A stretch of DNA of 64,000 bases, from the NCBI GenBank assembly GCA_029834535.1, contig JAQMWT010000468.1, positions 83,090-147,089 on the forward strand, given 5' to 3'. Every line of letters starts with the position of its first letter. Positions within the stretch are counted from its first letter, which is position 1. The stretch is from Chrysophaeum taylorii (taxonomy: Eukaryota; Sar; Pelagophyceae; Pelagomonadales; Pelagomonadaceae). The position numbers and the translations under genes were made by a program. This document shows, piece by piece, positions 19,437 to 29,090 of the stretch. A model generated the notes under the pieces. The model was not told where the DNA came from, searched no databases, and was given only the letters and a program-made list of their open reading frames with translations.

Positions 19437-19978
19437 TTACTTGGCCTCGATGAAGGTGCGCGAAACTTGGGTTTTCGTGATCCAGCCTTCGACGGGGGAC
19501 TTGATCCTGAAGCGCTCCTTGCCGTTGGGTAAGGTGGCCTCCTCGACGACGTGGCAGACGGAGTCCTTCGGGATGATCTGGACCTGGTCCGACTCGAGCT
19601 CCTTCTCCGCACGCACGATCGTGCCCTTCTTGCCCGTAACCTTGTAAAATGTGACGCCGTCCTGGACAAGCTTGTAGGTGGCCTCGGTGAGCGCGACGCA
19701 GGTCTTGGGCCCGCGCACGGGAGCGTATATCCAACCGCCAGCATTAGGTTCCTTGAGTCGCCAAATAATTTTGTTGTCTGGGTCAAAGGTCTCGGCGTCG
19801 GCCTCGATGACGTCGCCAATCTTGACGTCCCCGACCTTGGAGGAGTGAATTCCCGAGGGCCCCTCGTAGATCCCTCCGTCCTCGCAAACCATCCACTTGT
19901 TCATAAACCCCTTGGTGTAGGCCTCGCGCTACAAACACACGAGTCACGCGCGCGCGGATGATCGCTACCGACCTGCAT
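19437..19978 (-). CDS. SH3-like-domain protein, two exons, function unknown
   Basis: Exon 1 is only M-Q (19978-19973); a 44-nt intron (19972-19929) is followed by R-E-A-Y-T-K-G-F-M-N-K-W, giving about 165 residues. An ATG at 19904 would give a 155-residue single-exon version. Two modules of beta-strand character each end in a G-W-I motif (G-G-W-I-Y-A-P and E-G-W-I-T-K-T), like bacterial-type SH3 folds. No enzyme motif is present. The stop (TAA) sits within AAGTAAGT, itself a donor-like sequence, so an additional 3' exon cannot be excluded. Confidence 0.55.
19929..19972 (-). other. 44-nt intron
   Basis: Minus-strand sequence begins GTCGGT after ATGCAG and ends in TGTTTGTAG at 19929. It is phase 0 and opens a coherent frame upstream of the 19904 Met. 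Confidence 0.6.
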
Positions 19979-20153
19979 TTGGTTCCTGCGGCGACAAAAT
20001 CAACATGGCGATACAAGGCGGCGGCGGCGGAGACGCACGTCATGGCGGCGGCGGCGGCGGCGGCGGGAGTTTCCGATTCTCACTTCCTTGAGGAGAAGAA
20101 CGAACGAATGGAGTGGTAAGCGTTAGGCCATTGATTGCCCCATTGTGGTCAGG

Positions 20154-21347
20154 ATGGTTGTCGTCAGCGACAAGCGGCGCCAAGTCTTGCGGCTGCTCAC
20201 CAAAAGGAACGCTCGCGTATTCCTCAACAGCATCGTCGACGACGACGAAGAGAACGAGGACGACGATCTGAGGACGAAGCGCGAGCTGGTGTACAAAATG
20301 GTGGATTCCGGCGAGGAGTGGTTGTTCGGGTTGCTCGACGGCGTCTCGGAGGCGGCTCTGAACGCGCTCGTCCAGAAGCGCATCGCGACGCAGCAGGACC
20401 TCGTCGAAATCTCAAAGCTCTTCGACAAAGTAGGCGTCGACAACCACATCCGCGAGCTCCTCGCTTTGATGGTCCCCGGAAATAAGTACAACCACCGGAT
20501 CGACGATAACGTCCGGTTGCCGCGCGGTGTGCGGTCGGACACCCTCCACGACGACGACGATCTCAAGGCCTTCGTCGAGCTCGGCGCCATCAACTGGATC
20601 GACTGGTTTCTCCGCAAATATAGTCATCTGCGACGTTCGGTGTGCAAGTTCGCCGCGCAGACGGGTCAACTCCAAGTCCTCCAATGGGCGCGCGCGATCG
20701 GGTGTCCGTGGGACGAATGGACGTGCGTCGCTGCAGCTCGTGCCGGCCACCTCGACGTCCTCAAGTTTGCGCACGCCAACGGGTGCCCCTGGGACCAAGA
20801 AACGTCTTCGTGGGCCGCGCGAGGCGGGCACCTCGAGCTCCTCGATTGGGCCCGCGCCAACGGGTGCCCTTGCGACGAACGAATCTGCACTATTGCAGCC
20901 GAGAGTGGTCACCTCGAGGTCCTCAAGTGGGCGCGCGCCAACGGGTGCCCGTGGAATACGTGGACGTGCGCCCAGGCAGCTTCGGCCGGCCACCTCGAGG
21001 TTCTCGCCTGGGCACGCACCAACGGCTGCCCTTGGGACGACCTCACGTGCTCGTGGGCAGCTCGAGGCGGCCATCTCGAGGTCCTCCAGTGGGCGCGCGC
21101 GAAGGCGTGCCCGTGGAAGCCTGACACCTGCTGGCAAGCCGCTCGAGGCGGCTACTTGGACGTTCTCAAGTGGGCGCGCACCAACGGGTGTCCGTGGAAC
21201 GAAAACACGTGCTCTGAGGCAGCTCAGGAAGGCCACCTTGACGTCCTGAAGTGGGCTCGCGCCAACGGATGCCCGTGGCGCAAGGCCGAATGCGCTGGTT
21301 CAATCCACGCCGACGTCCGCGACTGGGCGCAAGACCAAGCAGACTAG
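20154..21347 (+). CDS. ankyrin-repeat protein with eight 27-residue repeats
   Basis: A 397-residue protein from the ATG at 20154. The N-terminal ~130 residues are charged and helical, with an acidic D/E run near residue 30. From about residue 160 there are eight near-identical units of 27 residues on the pattern C-x-x-A-A-x-x-G-H-L-E-V-L-K-W-A-R-A-N-G-C-P-W, corresponding to an 81-bp DNA repeat. This ankyrin subtype is widespread and expanded in stramenopile algae and some giant viruses; it probably mediates protein binding. The repeats are intact and in frame. A decayed relative lies at 23833-24369. Confidence 0.85.
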   Translation: MVVVSDKRRQVLRLLTKRNARVFLNSIVDDDEENEDDDLRTKRELVYKMVDSGEEWLFGLLDGVSEAALNALVQKRIATQQDLVEISKLFDKVGVDNHIRELLALMVPGNKYNHRIDDNVRLPRGVRSDTLHDDDDLKAFVELGAINWIDWFLRKYSHLRRSVCKFAAQTGQLQVLQWARAIGCPWDEWTCVAAARAGHLDVLKFAHANGCPWDQETSSWAARGGHLELLDWARANGCPCDERICTIAAESGHLEVLKWARANGCPWNTWTCAQAASAGHLEVLAWARTNGCPWDDLTCSWAARGGHLEVLQWARAKACPWKPDTCWQAARGGYLDVLKWARTNGCPWNENTCSEAAQEGHLDVLKWARANGCPWRKAECAGSIHADVRDWAQDQAD

Positions 21348-22353
21348 GGGATCATGTGCCGAGCGCTTCACTTTCAGATTAAATTAAACGTTCGTAGTTA
21401 TTATTACTTTAAGTATGTGAATATCTTCGCCTCGGACGGACACAACCTGGGGTCGCAACAAAAAACAACGAGCTCCTCAACTTCGCGCGCGTCCGTCATA
21501 ACACTTGTGTGCACAGCAGCTACCCCTGGCCAGTACCTGGCACCTTTTACGGAGCATCGTGTTTAGCCCTCCCTCGTATAAGAAACGAACGCGCGGGTCT
21601 GGTGCCGCCGAAAATAAACCCCCAAGGATGAGCCCGGATTTTTTGAAGGACCCTGAATGAAATACACCCGAAATCGCCCGCCCCGATCTACCTTTTTGGA
21701 ACGATCTCCGTCTAGTTGCCAAATTCAGAAAGTAAAGTCGGGGGCTTCCGTGTTATTGCCGGCGGCGTGTGGGTCGGAATGATCACGTAATAATATGAAA
21801 GAGGGAGCGGTCTGCACGCTCGAAGGAGGTCAACACGACGTCGCTCGCGTCGAACTGTGGCCAACTGGCCTGGTGACCGCGGGACATCCGTGGCAGCCGC
21901 CTCGTCAATCAACGGCGTCATTCATCCACCCATTCATTCTAAAACCCGCGAGTCCCTCGTCGTTGTTCCCGTCGATCTCCTCGCTCTTCTCGTCCCCGCC
22001 GTTCTTATCATCGTATTCGTTGTCGGCCGACTCAAAGCGCCAGGATCCGGGCTCGGTACCATTTAAGAGCGTTGGACCTTGAGCCATCCAGCGAAGCCGT
22101 CATCGAAATTGACAAGCACTCAGCCCAGCCCCATCTTCCAGCGTCCGCCTTAAGAATTCACCGTCGAGATCGCCTGGGCATCTAGTAGGCGCCTGGGTGG
22201 GCAGCCAGCTCCCAGAGAAGCTCGACCCGCGTACGAACCAACGCAGCATCGATCGTCGGAAGTTGTGAGCGACGATTCGGTCGTTGCCACCGTTTCTTCG
22301 TCGTGCGTCGCGCTCCTCGGCGCGGCGCTCCTCGGCGCGGCGCTCCTCGTCGC
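21348..22353. other. intergenic, nothing recognised
   Basis: Short frames only, on both strands. A directly repeated GC-rich motif (CGGCGCGGCGCTCCT twice) occurs at about 22318-22346. Confidence 0.5.
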
Positions 22354-23690
22354 TCACGAGCCGCCGAGACACGAGGTCAAGGCGCTGTGCCGTCGCAGTA
22401 CCCAGGATTGGTAGTTAACGTCTGCGTCCCATAGCTCGCGGCGCTCCGACTTAATGACGTCGTAAACGCGCTTCAGGTGCGCGGTCAAAAAGTCCACGCG
22501 CCGGCCTTGGCGACGATAGTCGCGTCTTGAGTGAAAGGACTCGGGCTTGAGGCCCTCCATACCCATGCCAAAGTACTGTTCAAACTTCGGCTTGAGCTCC
22601 GTCATCCACACCACGTAACTGGGCAGCGATGTTGAGGGTCGAGGTCTTCGTCTTGTTGCCCGGGCGCGAGCGCGGCGTCGTCGAAGACGGATTTGACGCG
22701 CGTGGCATCGCGAGCCTTGGCGGAGTCGGCGATATGCCGCTCGAGAACCTTTTCGACGGCTTTGGCGTGTCTGACATGGTGTGGCTTTCCGACGCGCATC
22801 GGCCTCCTCCATGTATTCCGAGCGGTCAAGACGAGCTGCCTCGACGACGGCCAGCCCGACGTCCAAGCCGATATCGTCGAGACGTCCCGCTTTATTCTTC
22901 GCCGTCGCGTCGCTGGCCTCGGTGTCGGAGACACTTTTCTGACGCTTCACGGCATAAGTATCGGCCGCCGCGACCGAAGTCACTGTCGAGCTGACGCGAG
23001 ACGACGCCGCTTTCGACAGGCACGTTGGAGAACATCCCGGCGTAGTAATTGAGGGAGTTGAACTCGCCCTCTACCCAAACACAGCGCGAGCTCTTGTGTC
23101 TTATCGGTCGCGGCGAGGTCGCCTGAGCATGGTCTTGGTTTTCGGATTCTCGTCCGCGTCACGTCGAACACCGTAGAGCCGCGAACTCACGGCAGCGACG
23201 TCGGAGATCTTCGTCCGACCGTCGACCGACAGTCTGATTCGACGCCGCCCGCCGCGCGAGAAACTTGGCGTAGGCATCCACGGACACGTCCAACGGCTCT
23301 CACTCTGCAAGAGCCACGATCTGCGGGTCGTTTTGGCAAGTCTGGAATAACGCGCGCGCATGCTCGTTCATCCATTTCGAGGATGGACCAGTTGCCGAGG
23401 TCGTGGGAGGCGGCGAAAAAGCGGAAGCGTATAATGAGCCCCGGCCTAGTAAGGTGCCGATGACCTCATTTGCCGTGAGCGTGATAACTGCGGCGCCTTC
23501 CTCCTCGGGCTCCTCAATGCGCTCGAAGCCGCTCGATTTCTTCGTCAAGGGCCTAGAGGTGGCCCTTGGCAGCGGCGAGTTTGAGTGTCATTCGCTTCGC
23601 GCTGCGATTGACAGCAGCGTCGCAGTCCTCGAGTCCACTGTGCTTGGCATATGGAGGGAGGGTGGGGGCAAGTTTTTAAGCTCATTTGTT
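22354..23690 (-). pseudogene. decayed protein-coding gene, family unknown
   Basis: Protein-like minus-strand segments occur in succession in different frames: a segment around 23548-23300 (K-W-M-N-E-H-A-R-A-L-F-Q-T-C-Q-N-D-P), another near 23000-23060 (F-N-S-L-N-Y-Y-A-G-M-F-S-N-V-P), and a terminal one at ~22620-22354 (K-P-K-F-E-Q-Y-F-G-M-G-M, L-K-R-V-Y-D-V-I-K-S-E-R). They are separated by frameshifts and stops. I do not recognise the family; a transposon-borne gene or a host gene that died are both possible. Confidence 0.4.
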
Positions 23691-23832
23691 CGATCCTACC
23701 CTTATTATTACTTGTAGTTGCGGCATCTGCCAGGAAAGAAAGAAAAAAAAAAGTGACTTAGTCATCTCGTACGAACTCAAACCCTTGCAGACGTGAAAAT
23801 CATCCGAAACGAGTGAAGCGTCCGCGGATGTC

Positions 23833-24369
23833 ATGGCCCGCGACCAGTCGTACTCGCCGCTCCTCGACGAGGTCCTTCGGGGCACGGAGTGGCGGAGTGG
23901 GCTATATATATCCGATTTCGATATTGTTTTCGACGCCGACTTCAGCAGCTGCACCGCCGCAACAGATACAGAACCACTACGTTACAGCCATTACCCCGGC
24001 CCATTATTAAAGGTATTAGCGCTAGGATGGGATGAAAAGAAATCAGAGGAAGAGACGTGCTCTGCGGCAACTTCCCGCGGCGATGGGAGAACACGAATGT
24101 TCGCGCGGGAGAAGCAGGAAGCGTGGACCATACCAATATCCCTTAGGACCGACGAAGGTGCGTTGCCTCAGCCATTACCCTTGCGTCGTCTCCGATTGGG
24201 AAGGCCAATGATGGTTTCTGTGGGGCGAAGGGGCCGTGCGCCGCGGCAGATACTTCCGGCCACCTCAAGATATTCACGAAGTGGGCGCATACAAAAAAAA
24301 ACGGATGACGTAGCCGCGTGCTCCCGTGTATTTATTTTGAGCTGGCAAAGACCACTTCGTCTTCAGTAA
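23833..24369 (+). pseudogene. decayed ankyrin-repeat gene
   Basis: Near 24236-24300 one frame reads C-A-A-A-D-T-S-G-H-L-K-I-F-T-K-W-A-H, matching the ankyrin unit of the gene at 20154. Upstream, in another frame, L-L-K-V-L-A-L-G-W-D and E-T-C-S-A-A look like further decayed units. Frameshifts between the units and an early TGA mark it as a pseudogene. Confidence 0.5.
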
Positions 24370-24778
24370 AACACGGATGTCGGTGGGAAAATGCACGTGT
24401 GGCTATGTAGCTTACTTGAGAAGCGGGTTTCCGTGGCAGGATTGACTGTATACGCCACTGTCGGAAACAGCAAAATAGTCCGTGCGAAGGTTCTGCAAGA
24501 ACGACAGGCTATATCGCACGTGTCGACACTACGAACCAAATATTATGATTATAGCGTTTTCGCGCGGTAGGGTCGCGTAGAAAAAAGCAAGAGGCCTTTA
24601 TTTATAACCGAGCAACAGGTCGAGGAGAAGGGCGCAGCCAAGAAAAGAGAAAATAAAAGCAAAGCACCACCGCTTTTTGTTTGTTTTTCCAGAGATCTTT
24701 TCTTCCTGATAACGCCGCCGCCCAGGAACCACGACGTGGCAACTTGAAGTGGTGACGCGCCAGAACACAGAGTTAGTG
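24370..24778. other. intergenic, nothing recognised
   Basis: AT-richer sequence preceding the next gene. No domain found in either strand's short frames. Confidence 0.4.
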
Positions 24779-25858
24779 ATGATGCTGGTGGTCGGGGTGA
24801 TGATCGGGGTGGTGTCCGGACTCGAGACGTGGACCGGGGACCCGCGTGCGTACGTGCGCGTGCGCTTGTGCGGCATGGGGTCATTTGGCGAGGGACCCGC
24901 GTGCTTTGTGACGACCGACGGGTCGCGCGCCACCGCCGTGGCGCTCAGCCCCGAAAGCGCTCCGGCGTTGCGGAACGAGCAGGCCGGGCGCGGGCGGGGG
25001 TCGGCGCTCGTAGATCGCGACGGCGGATTCTACGACAACGCCCCGTGGGATTTTTTGGGCGGGGGGAAGCGCGAGTGCTTCGACAGAGCCAAGTACGGGC
25101 GGATGGGGTTCGCGTCTCCGTACTTGCGACTCGTGACCGCGCTCGAGGAGCAGGAGATTCAAGTGATCGAGGCGCTCGTGGAGGACGCCTGGCCTCTGCG
25201 GGGACGCGTCGTGTTCGAGGGGGCGGTGCGCGTCGCGCGCGGGGACGCGGACTTCGTCGTGGATTGCGCGACCGACGAAGCTGTTGGGCTCTCGCTCGCT
25301 TCGAAATGCCCGCTGCTCATGGCGCGCGAGATCTGGGCCCTCACGGCAGCGCCTTACCGCACCCTCGAGGACGGCGACCTTGCCGTGGATGCGGCGCCTC
25401 TCGAAAAGGGTGAGGGTAAAGTGCTCTCGCCGTACGACAGCATAAAGACGTCGGCCGAGTACCTCCGCATGAGTCTCGAGGAGCGGCTCGGGGTGATCGT
25501 TGCCGCGGGTCTCAAGCCCCCGCGGCCGCGCAACGTCACGGAGGCTACCGTTGACGCGGTGCTCCTGCCCAAGGTGGACGAGATCGTGCGGCGCGAGGTC
25601 CTGATCGACCGCGCGCTCGGTGCCGGGGACGTCAAGCTCGCGAACCAGCTCGCCGCCGGCAAGTCCGAGCGGCACCGGGCGGCGGACGAGGCGCGGGAAG
25701 CGAGCGAGTGGGGGGACATCGGAGCCGAGGCGGGGGCGAGGGCCCGGCTCGCGGTCCTCGAGGCCGTCCGCGCCGACCCGACCCAGGACGTCGGGAGCTA
25801 CGACCCCTACCTCGACCAGGATCCGTGGTACGAGGAGCAACGCCGGCGCCTCATGTAA
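24779..25858 (+). CDS. secreted or organelle-targeted protein of unknown function
   Basis: A 359-residue protein from the ATG at 24779. The first 15-16 residues (M-M-L-V-V-G-V-M-I-G-V-V-S-G) are a hydrophobic signal-like segment. Residues ~30-200 look like a mixed alpha/beta domain; residues ~225-340 are helical and rich in A, E, R and L. No family recognised. Strong GC3 bias as in neighbouring host genes supports its being real. The next gene starts about 100 bp downstream on the same strand, after a (GGAAA)n run at 25866-25887. Confidence 0.55.
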   Translation: MMLVVGVMIGVVSGLETWTGDPRAYVRVRLCGMGSFGEGPACFVTTDGSRATAVALSPESAPALRNEQAGRGRGSALVDRDGGFYDNAPWDFLGGGKRECFDRAKYGRMGFASPYLRLVTALEEQEIQVIEALVEDAWPLRGRVVFEGAVRVARGDADFVVDCATDEAVGLSLASKCPLLMAREIWALTAAPYRTLEDGDLAVDAAPLEKGEGKVLSPYDSIKTSAEYLRMSLEERLGVIVAAGLKPPRPRNVTEATVDAVLLPKVDEIVRREVLIDRALGAGDVKLANQLAAGKSERHRAADEAREASEWGDIGAEAGARARLAVLEAVRADPTQDVGSYDPYLDQDPWYEEQRRRLM

Positions 25859-25960
25859 GAGGAGAGGAAAGGAAAGGAAAGGAAAGAACCCCCCCCTTCC
25901 TCCCTCCCTCCTTTGGCCCTCCCAGGACGGGAGCAAAAGAAACTGGAGTTCGATGACACG

Positions 25961-26731
25961 ATGGGCACCAGTTGTCGCGTCGGGGGGTTGCTCGACCAGC
26001 GGGACGAAGACTGGCGCGACACGCTTTTTTATTGGCACGGAAAGCTGAGCTGGGTGGGCGGCGAGAGGCACGTCATGTCGTGGCGCGGGACGTGGCTGTC
26101 GAGCGTCGCCAACTTTCAGCCGTCAGCGAGCGACTTCGCGAGCAGTTTCAACTTTTTCGAGTTGAACTTCGACGTCGAGGACGATCGCGGGAAGTTCATC
26201 GCCCAGGGTCGGTGGGACCTCGAGGTGTTCGTCGGAATGACGGGCAAGTTTCGCGGGCATTACCTGATGGAACCTCCCGACGGCGCGGGGTATCGACGGG
26301 CCTACCGCGACGATTCGCACGACTTTGTCTTCGACGACCGCATCGACCCCAACGGTCCCGTGGGACCCTTCGTCGTGTGCGCGGCGCGCGGCGCCAACGA
26401 ATTCGGCCGTTTCGTTTCGCTGGGCCACGCGCGAAGGGCGAGAGGTCCCGCGTCCCTCGACGACTCGGTCGAGCTCACGCTCGCGCGCCGCTATGTCCGC
26501 GACGACGACTCCCGCTGGACCTGGCCGATCGACCACCTCGTCCGCTCCGTCATGCCGCCGCCCCCTCAACCCCGATTCGCTCCCTGGGAACACTCTCTCC
26601 CCTGCCGCCTCCCCTGCGACGTCATTGCCGAGGCGAATCGCGACGCCGCCCAAGGCGCCTTCGAGCCCCCAAAGCCCCCGCCGAAAAACGAGTACGAGGC
26701 CATGATGGCGCGCAAGCGACCCCGCGCCTAA
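25961..26731 (+). CDS. protein of unknown function
   Basis: A 256-residue protein from the ATG at 25961. It is rich in Trp and aromatic residues early (W-R-D-T-L-F-Y-W-H-G, S-W-R-G-T-W-L-S), then F-R-G-H-Y-L-M and H-D-F-V-F-D-D, suggesting a beta-barrel or lipocalin-like fold; this is inference only. The tail is proline-rich and ends in a basic K-R-P-R-A. It is convergent with the SET gene, 81 bp apart. Confidence 0.5.
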   Translation: MGTSCRVGGLLDQRDEDWRDTLFYWHGKLSWVGGERHVMSWRGTWLSSVANFQPSASDFASSFNFFELNFDVEDDRGKFIAQGRWDLEVFVGMTGKFRGHYLMEPPDGAGYRRAYRDDSHDFVFDDRIDPNGPVGPFVVCAARGANEFGRFVSLGHARRARGPASLDDSVELTLARRYVRDDDSRWTWPIDHLVRSVMPPPPQPRFAPWEHSLPCRLPCDVIAEANRDAAQGAFEPPKPPPKNEYEAMMARKRPRA

Positions 26732-26812
26732 ACGTAGGTGTAAGTAAGTATACGACGTATGGAGTGGAATGGAATGAAATAAAATAAAATGCTCCGGACA
26801 CCACACAGTCCA

Positions 26813-27268
26813 TCACCTTGATGCCTGTCGCCAGAGGGTGAGGATGTGGGCCGGAAGCATCCCCCGGCTCTCGAGGTCTCGCTTCCGCGCATCGTCGAGA
26901 TGTTTGAAGCCGAGGCACTCGCGGCCCGTCGCGGCGTCGCGAAACGGCGCATCGAGCTCCCACTCGGTCGCGTTGTAGTCGATGGCGAGGTCCGCGCCCG
27001 CGGAAATGCGTGTCGTCGCCTCGACCCGCACGAGGTCCCCATCCTCGATCCGAACGACGCAATTTGGCGTCTCGGAGTGCGACAAGAACCGCCCGTCCCC
27101 CGCGATGTCGCAGTGTCTCGCGACGCCGACCTGAATCGAGTGCATCGACGGCTGCGACGACACCCTTCCCCTCTCGGCGGCGAACACCACATCGGCGCGA
27201 CGGATCTCGCGCGCGGCGACGGCCTTAAACCCCACCAGCGTATCCTTGACGATCCTGTACATAACCAT
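26813..27268 (-). CDS. SET-domain protein (short)
   Basis: A 151-residue protein. Residues ~60-100 contain the SET core: R-F-L-S-H-S-E-T-P-N-C (normally N-H-S-C-x-P-N, forming part of the pseudoknot) and A-G-A-D-L-A-I-D-Y-N (normally E-L-x-x-D-Y). A C-terminal C-L-G-F segment could be a reduced post-SET. Short SET proteins methylate histone or non-histone lysines; the leading Asn of N-H-S is replaced here, so activity is uncertain. Its start codon is only 23 bp from that of the divergent methyltransferase gene. Confidence 0.65.
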   Translation of the reverse strand: MVMYRIVKDTLVGFKAVAAREIRRADVVFAAERGRVSSQPSMHSIQVGVARHCDIAGDGRFLSHSETPNCVVRIEDGDLVRVEATTRISAGADLAIDYNATEWELDAPFRDAATGRECLGFKHLDDARKRDLESRGMLPAHILTLWRQASR

Positions 27269-27291
27269 TATTACCCTTGTTGTCAGATAGA

Positions 27292-28302
27292 ATGCGCCTT
27301 CTCCTCCCCCTCCTCCAGCCCGTCGCGCGGAACATGATGATCCGCACCGCCGAGGCGAACGATGTGCCCTGGTGCGACGCCCTCGCCTGGATCCAGGCCT
27401 CTGGACCCTGGCCCGAGATCCCCGACGCCGAGTACCCCGCGTACTACCGATCGCCGTTCCACGCCTACCCGCTTGGAAACCTGTGCTGGGAGGCCGCGTG
27501 GGAACAGGAGATCGCGAGCGCGGCGGTCGGGGCGCGGAACTACCCGGCGTTCGGCCGACGTGGCGAGGACGCCTTTCGCGGCTCCTTCGACGCGGCCCTG
27601 GACGCCCTCGGGGCGCGCGTCGACGACGACGAAAACGGAATAGTCCTCGATTTGGGCTGCGGCACGGGGAGCTCGACGCGGCGTCTCGCGGCGAGATATC
27701 CCGGACCCAGCAAGATCGTGGGCGTCGATTTGTCGCCGTACATGATCCATGTCGCGAGGCGACTCGTCGATATCGACTCGAGCGAATTTTGGGTCTGCGA
27801 AGCTCGTTCCGACCCTCGACTCGAATTTATGCAGGCCGACATTCAGAACTTGCCCTTCTCCGACGATTCGGTTTCGATCTGTTCCCTCAACCTTGTTGTC
27901 CACGAAATACCTCCCGACGTCACGCGCGACGTCCTTGTCGAGTGCGCGCGCGTCTTGAAGCCCGGCGGTGCCTTGTGGTTAACCGAGATGGACTTTGACA
28001 CCCCCGGCTTCCGACGCCTCCGCGGAAACCCCCTCCTCTTCTCCATCATCCGCGCGACCGAGCCGTACTTGGACGACTACGCCAACTACAACGCCGAGGG
28101 CATCGCCTCCGACCTCCTCACCCTCGGCGCCTTCGACGCCGTCCACCTTCGGGCCGCCACCGGCAGGCACTTCGCCCTCATCGCCACCAAAAAAGAATCC
28201 TCGGACGACGACGCAAAACCCACGCTCCTCGTCGACGACCGCGCCGCCACCGCGTTGCCCGACACGCACCTCGCCACCTGGCAGACCTCCTCTCGAAGAT
28301 AA
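27292..28302 (+). CDS. class I SAM-dependent methyltransferase
   Basis: A 336-residue protein from the ATG at 27292. Motif I is V-L-D-L-G-C-G-T-G at ~118-126, followed by V-G-V-D-L-S at ~143-148 (acidic residue for SAM ribose), D-I-Q-N-L-P-F at motif III and L-K-P-G-G-A-L-W at motif IV/V. The N-terminal ~100 residues are an unusual Trp/Pro-rich region (S-G-P-W-P-E-I-P-D), seen in some algal methyltransferases. Substrate unknown; a small molecule is more likely than protein or RNA. The C-terminal ~40 residues are low-complexity. Confidence 0.8.
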   Translation: MRLLLPLLQPVARNMMIRTAEANDVPWCDALAWIQASGPWPEIPDAEYPAYYRSPFHAYPLGNLCWEAAWEQEIASAAVGARNYPAFGRRGEDAFRGSFDAALDALGARVDDDENGIVLDLGCGTGSSTRRLAARYPGPSKIVGVDLSPYMIHVARRLVDIDSSEFWVCEARSDPRLEFMQADIQNLPFSDDSVSICSLNLVVHEIPPDVTRDVLVECARVLKPGGALWLTEMDFDTPGFRRLRGNPLLFSIIRATEPYLDDYANYNAEGIASDLLTLGAFDAVHLRAATGRHFALIATKKESSDDDAKPTLLVDDRAATALPDTHLATWQTSSRR

Positions 28303-29090
28303 TATTCATTATTATTAACTCGTCGCCGCCCCGCCATTTTCTTCGTCGTAACAACAACAACAACAACAACAACAACAACGAAAAGCCCGTGGGTAGCAAA
28401 GTGGTCGTGCCAACTTCTTCTTCGCCGAGGCCAGGGCGGTATAAGTTCGTCGTCGCATCCATCTACCGCGAGTAGGGGATCGATCGCCAGTCAGTCCCTC
28501 TGCGTCACCGCCGCCCTCACTCACGTCGCCGCCTCCGGCAGGATCGCCAGTCAGTCCCTCTGCGTCACCGCCGCCCTCACTCACGTCGCCGCCTCCGGCA
28601 GCCCTGGACCCCAGGCCGCCCGCGCCCAACAGGACTTTACACTCCGTACGTCCGGCGGCAGACCGTGTACGACCTGCGGACAGGTCCCTCCTCTCTTCGC
28701 CCAGCAAGGCGATGACCCCGATTAGGCCCCTGGGCACAGCCGCTCTCCAGGTACCACCCACTAAGCACCTTGACCAACTCAGCTACTCCACCTTCCCAAA
28801 TTACGACGACGATCAAATCCTTCTCGCATACCACCGCCGCACTCCCGTTCCTAGCACTCACAACAACTCCCATCTCTCGTTTTTTTCGCAGTCACGACGG
28901 TCGACTTATCACCACACAACACCCCCCCCCCTCTACGCGGTCGGCCGACTTGCACAACACCCCTCATTTATGGCGATGACACCCAGCAGCACTTGTCAGC
29001 GTCCAATGAGCATGTCGAGGCAATCATCTTCCAATCCGGCACTCTCTCGCCTGGTGCCTGGTTATCCACACGCCTCGAAGAACGATTGTT
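28303..29090. other. intergenic with microsatellite and tandem duplication
   Basis: An (AAC)n tract lies at 28350-28379 immediately 3' of the methyltransferase gene, followed by a perfect 60-bp tandem pair at 28482-28601. Short frames have no recognisable domain. Confidence 0.6.
28482..28601. repeat. perfect 2 x 60-bp tandem duplication
   Basis: A 60-bp unit beginning GATCGCCAGTCAGTCCCTCT and ending CCGCCTCCGGCAG occurs twice without mismatch (28482-28541 and 28542-28601). Identity implies a recent event. Confidence 0.9.
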
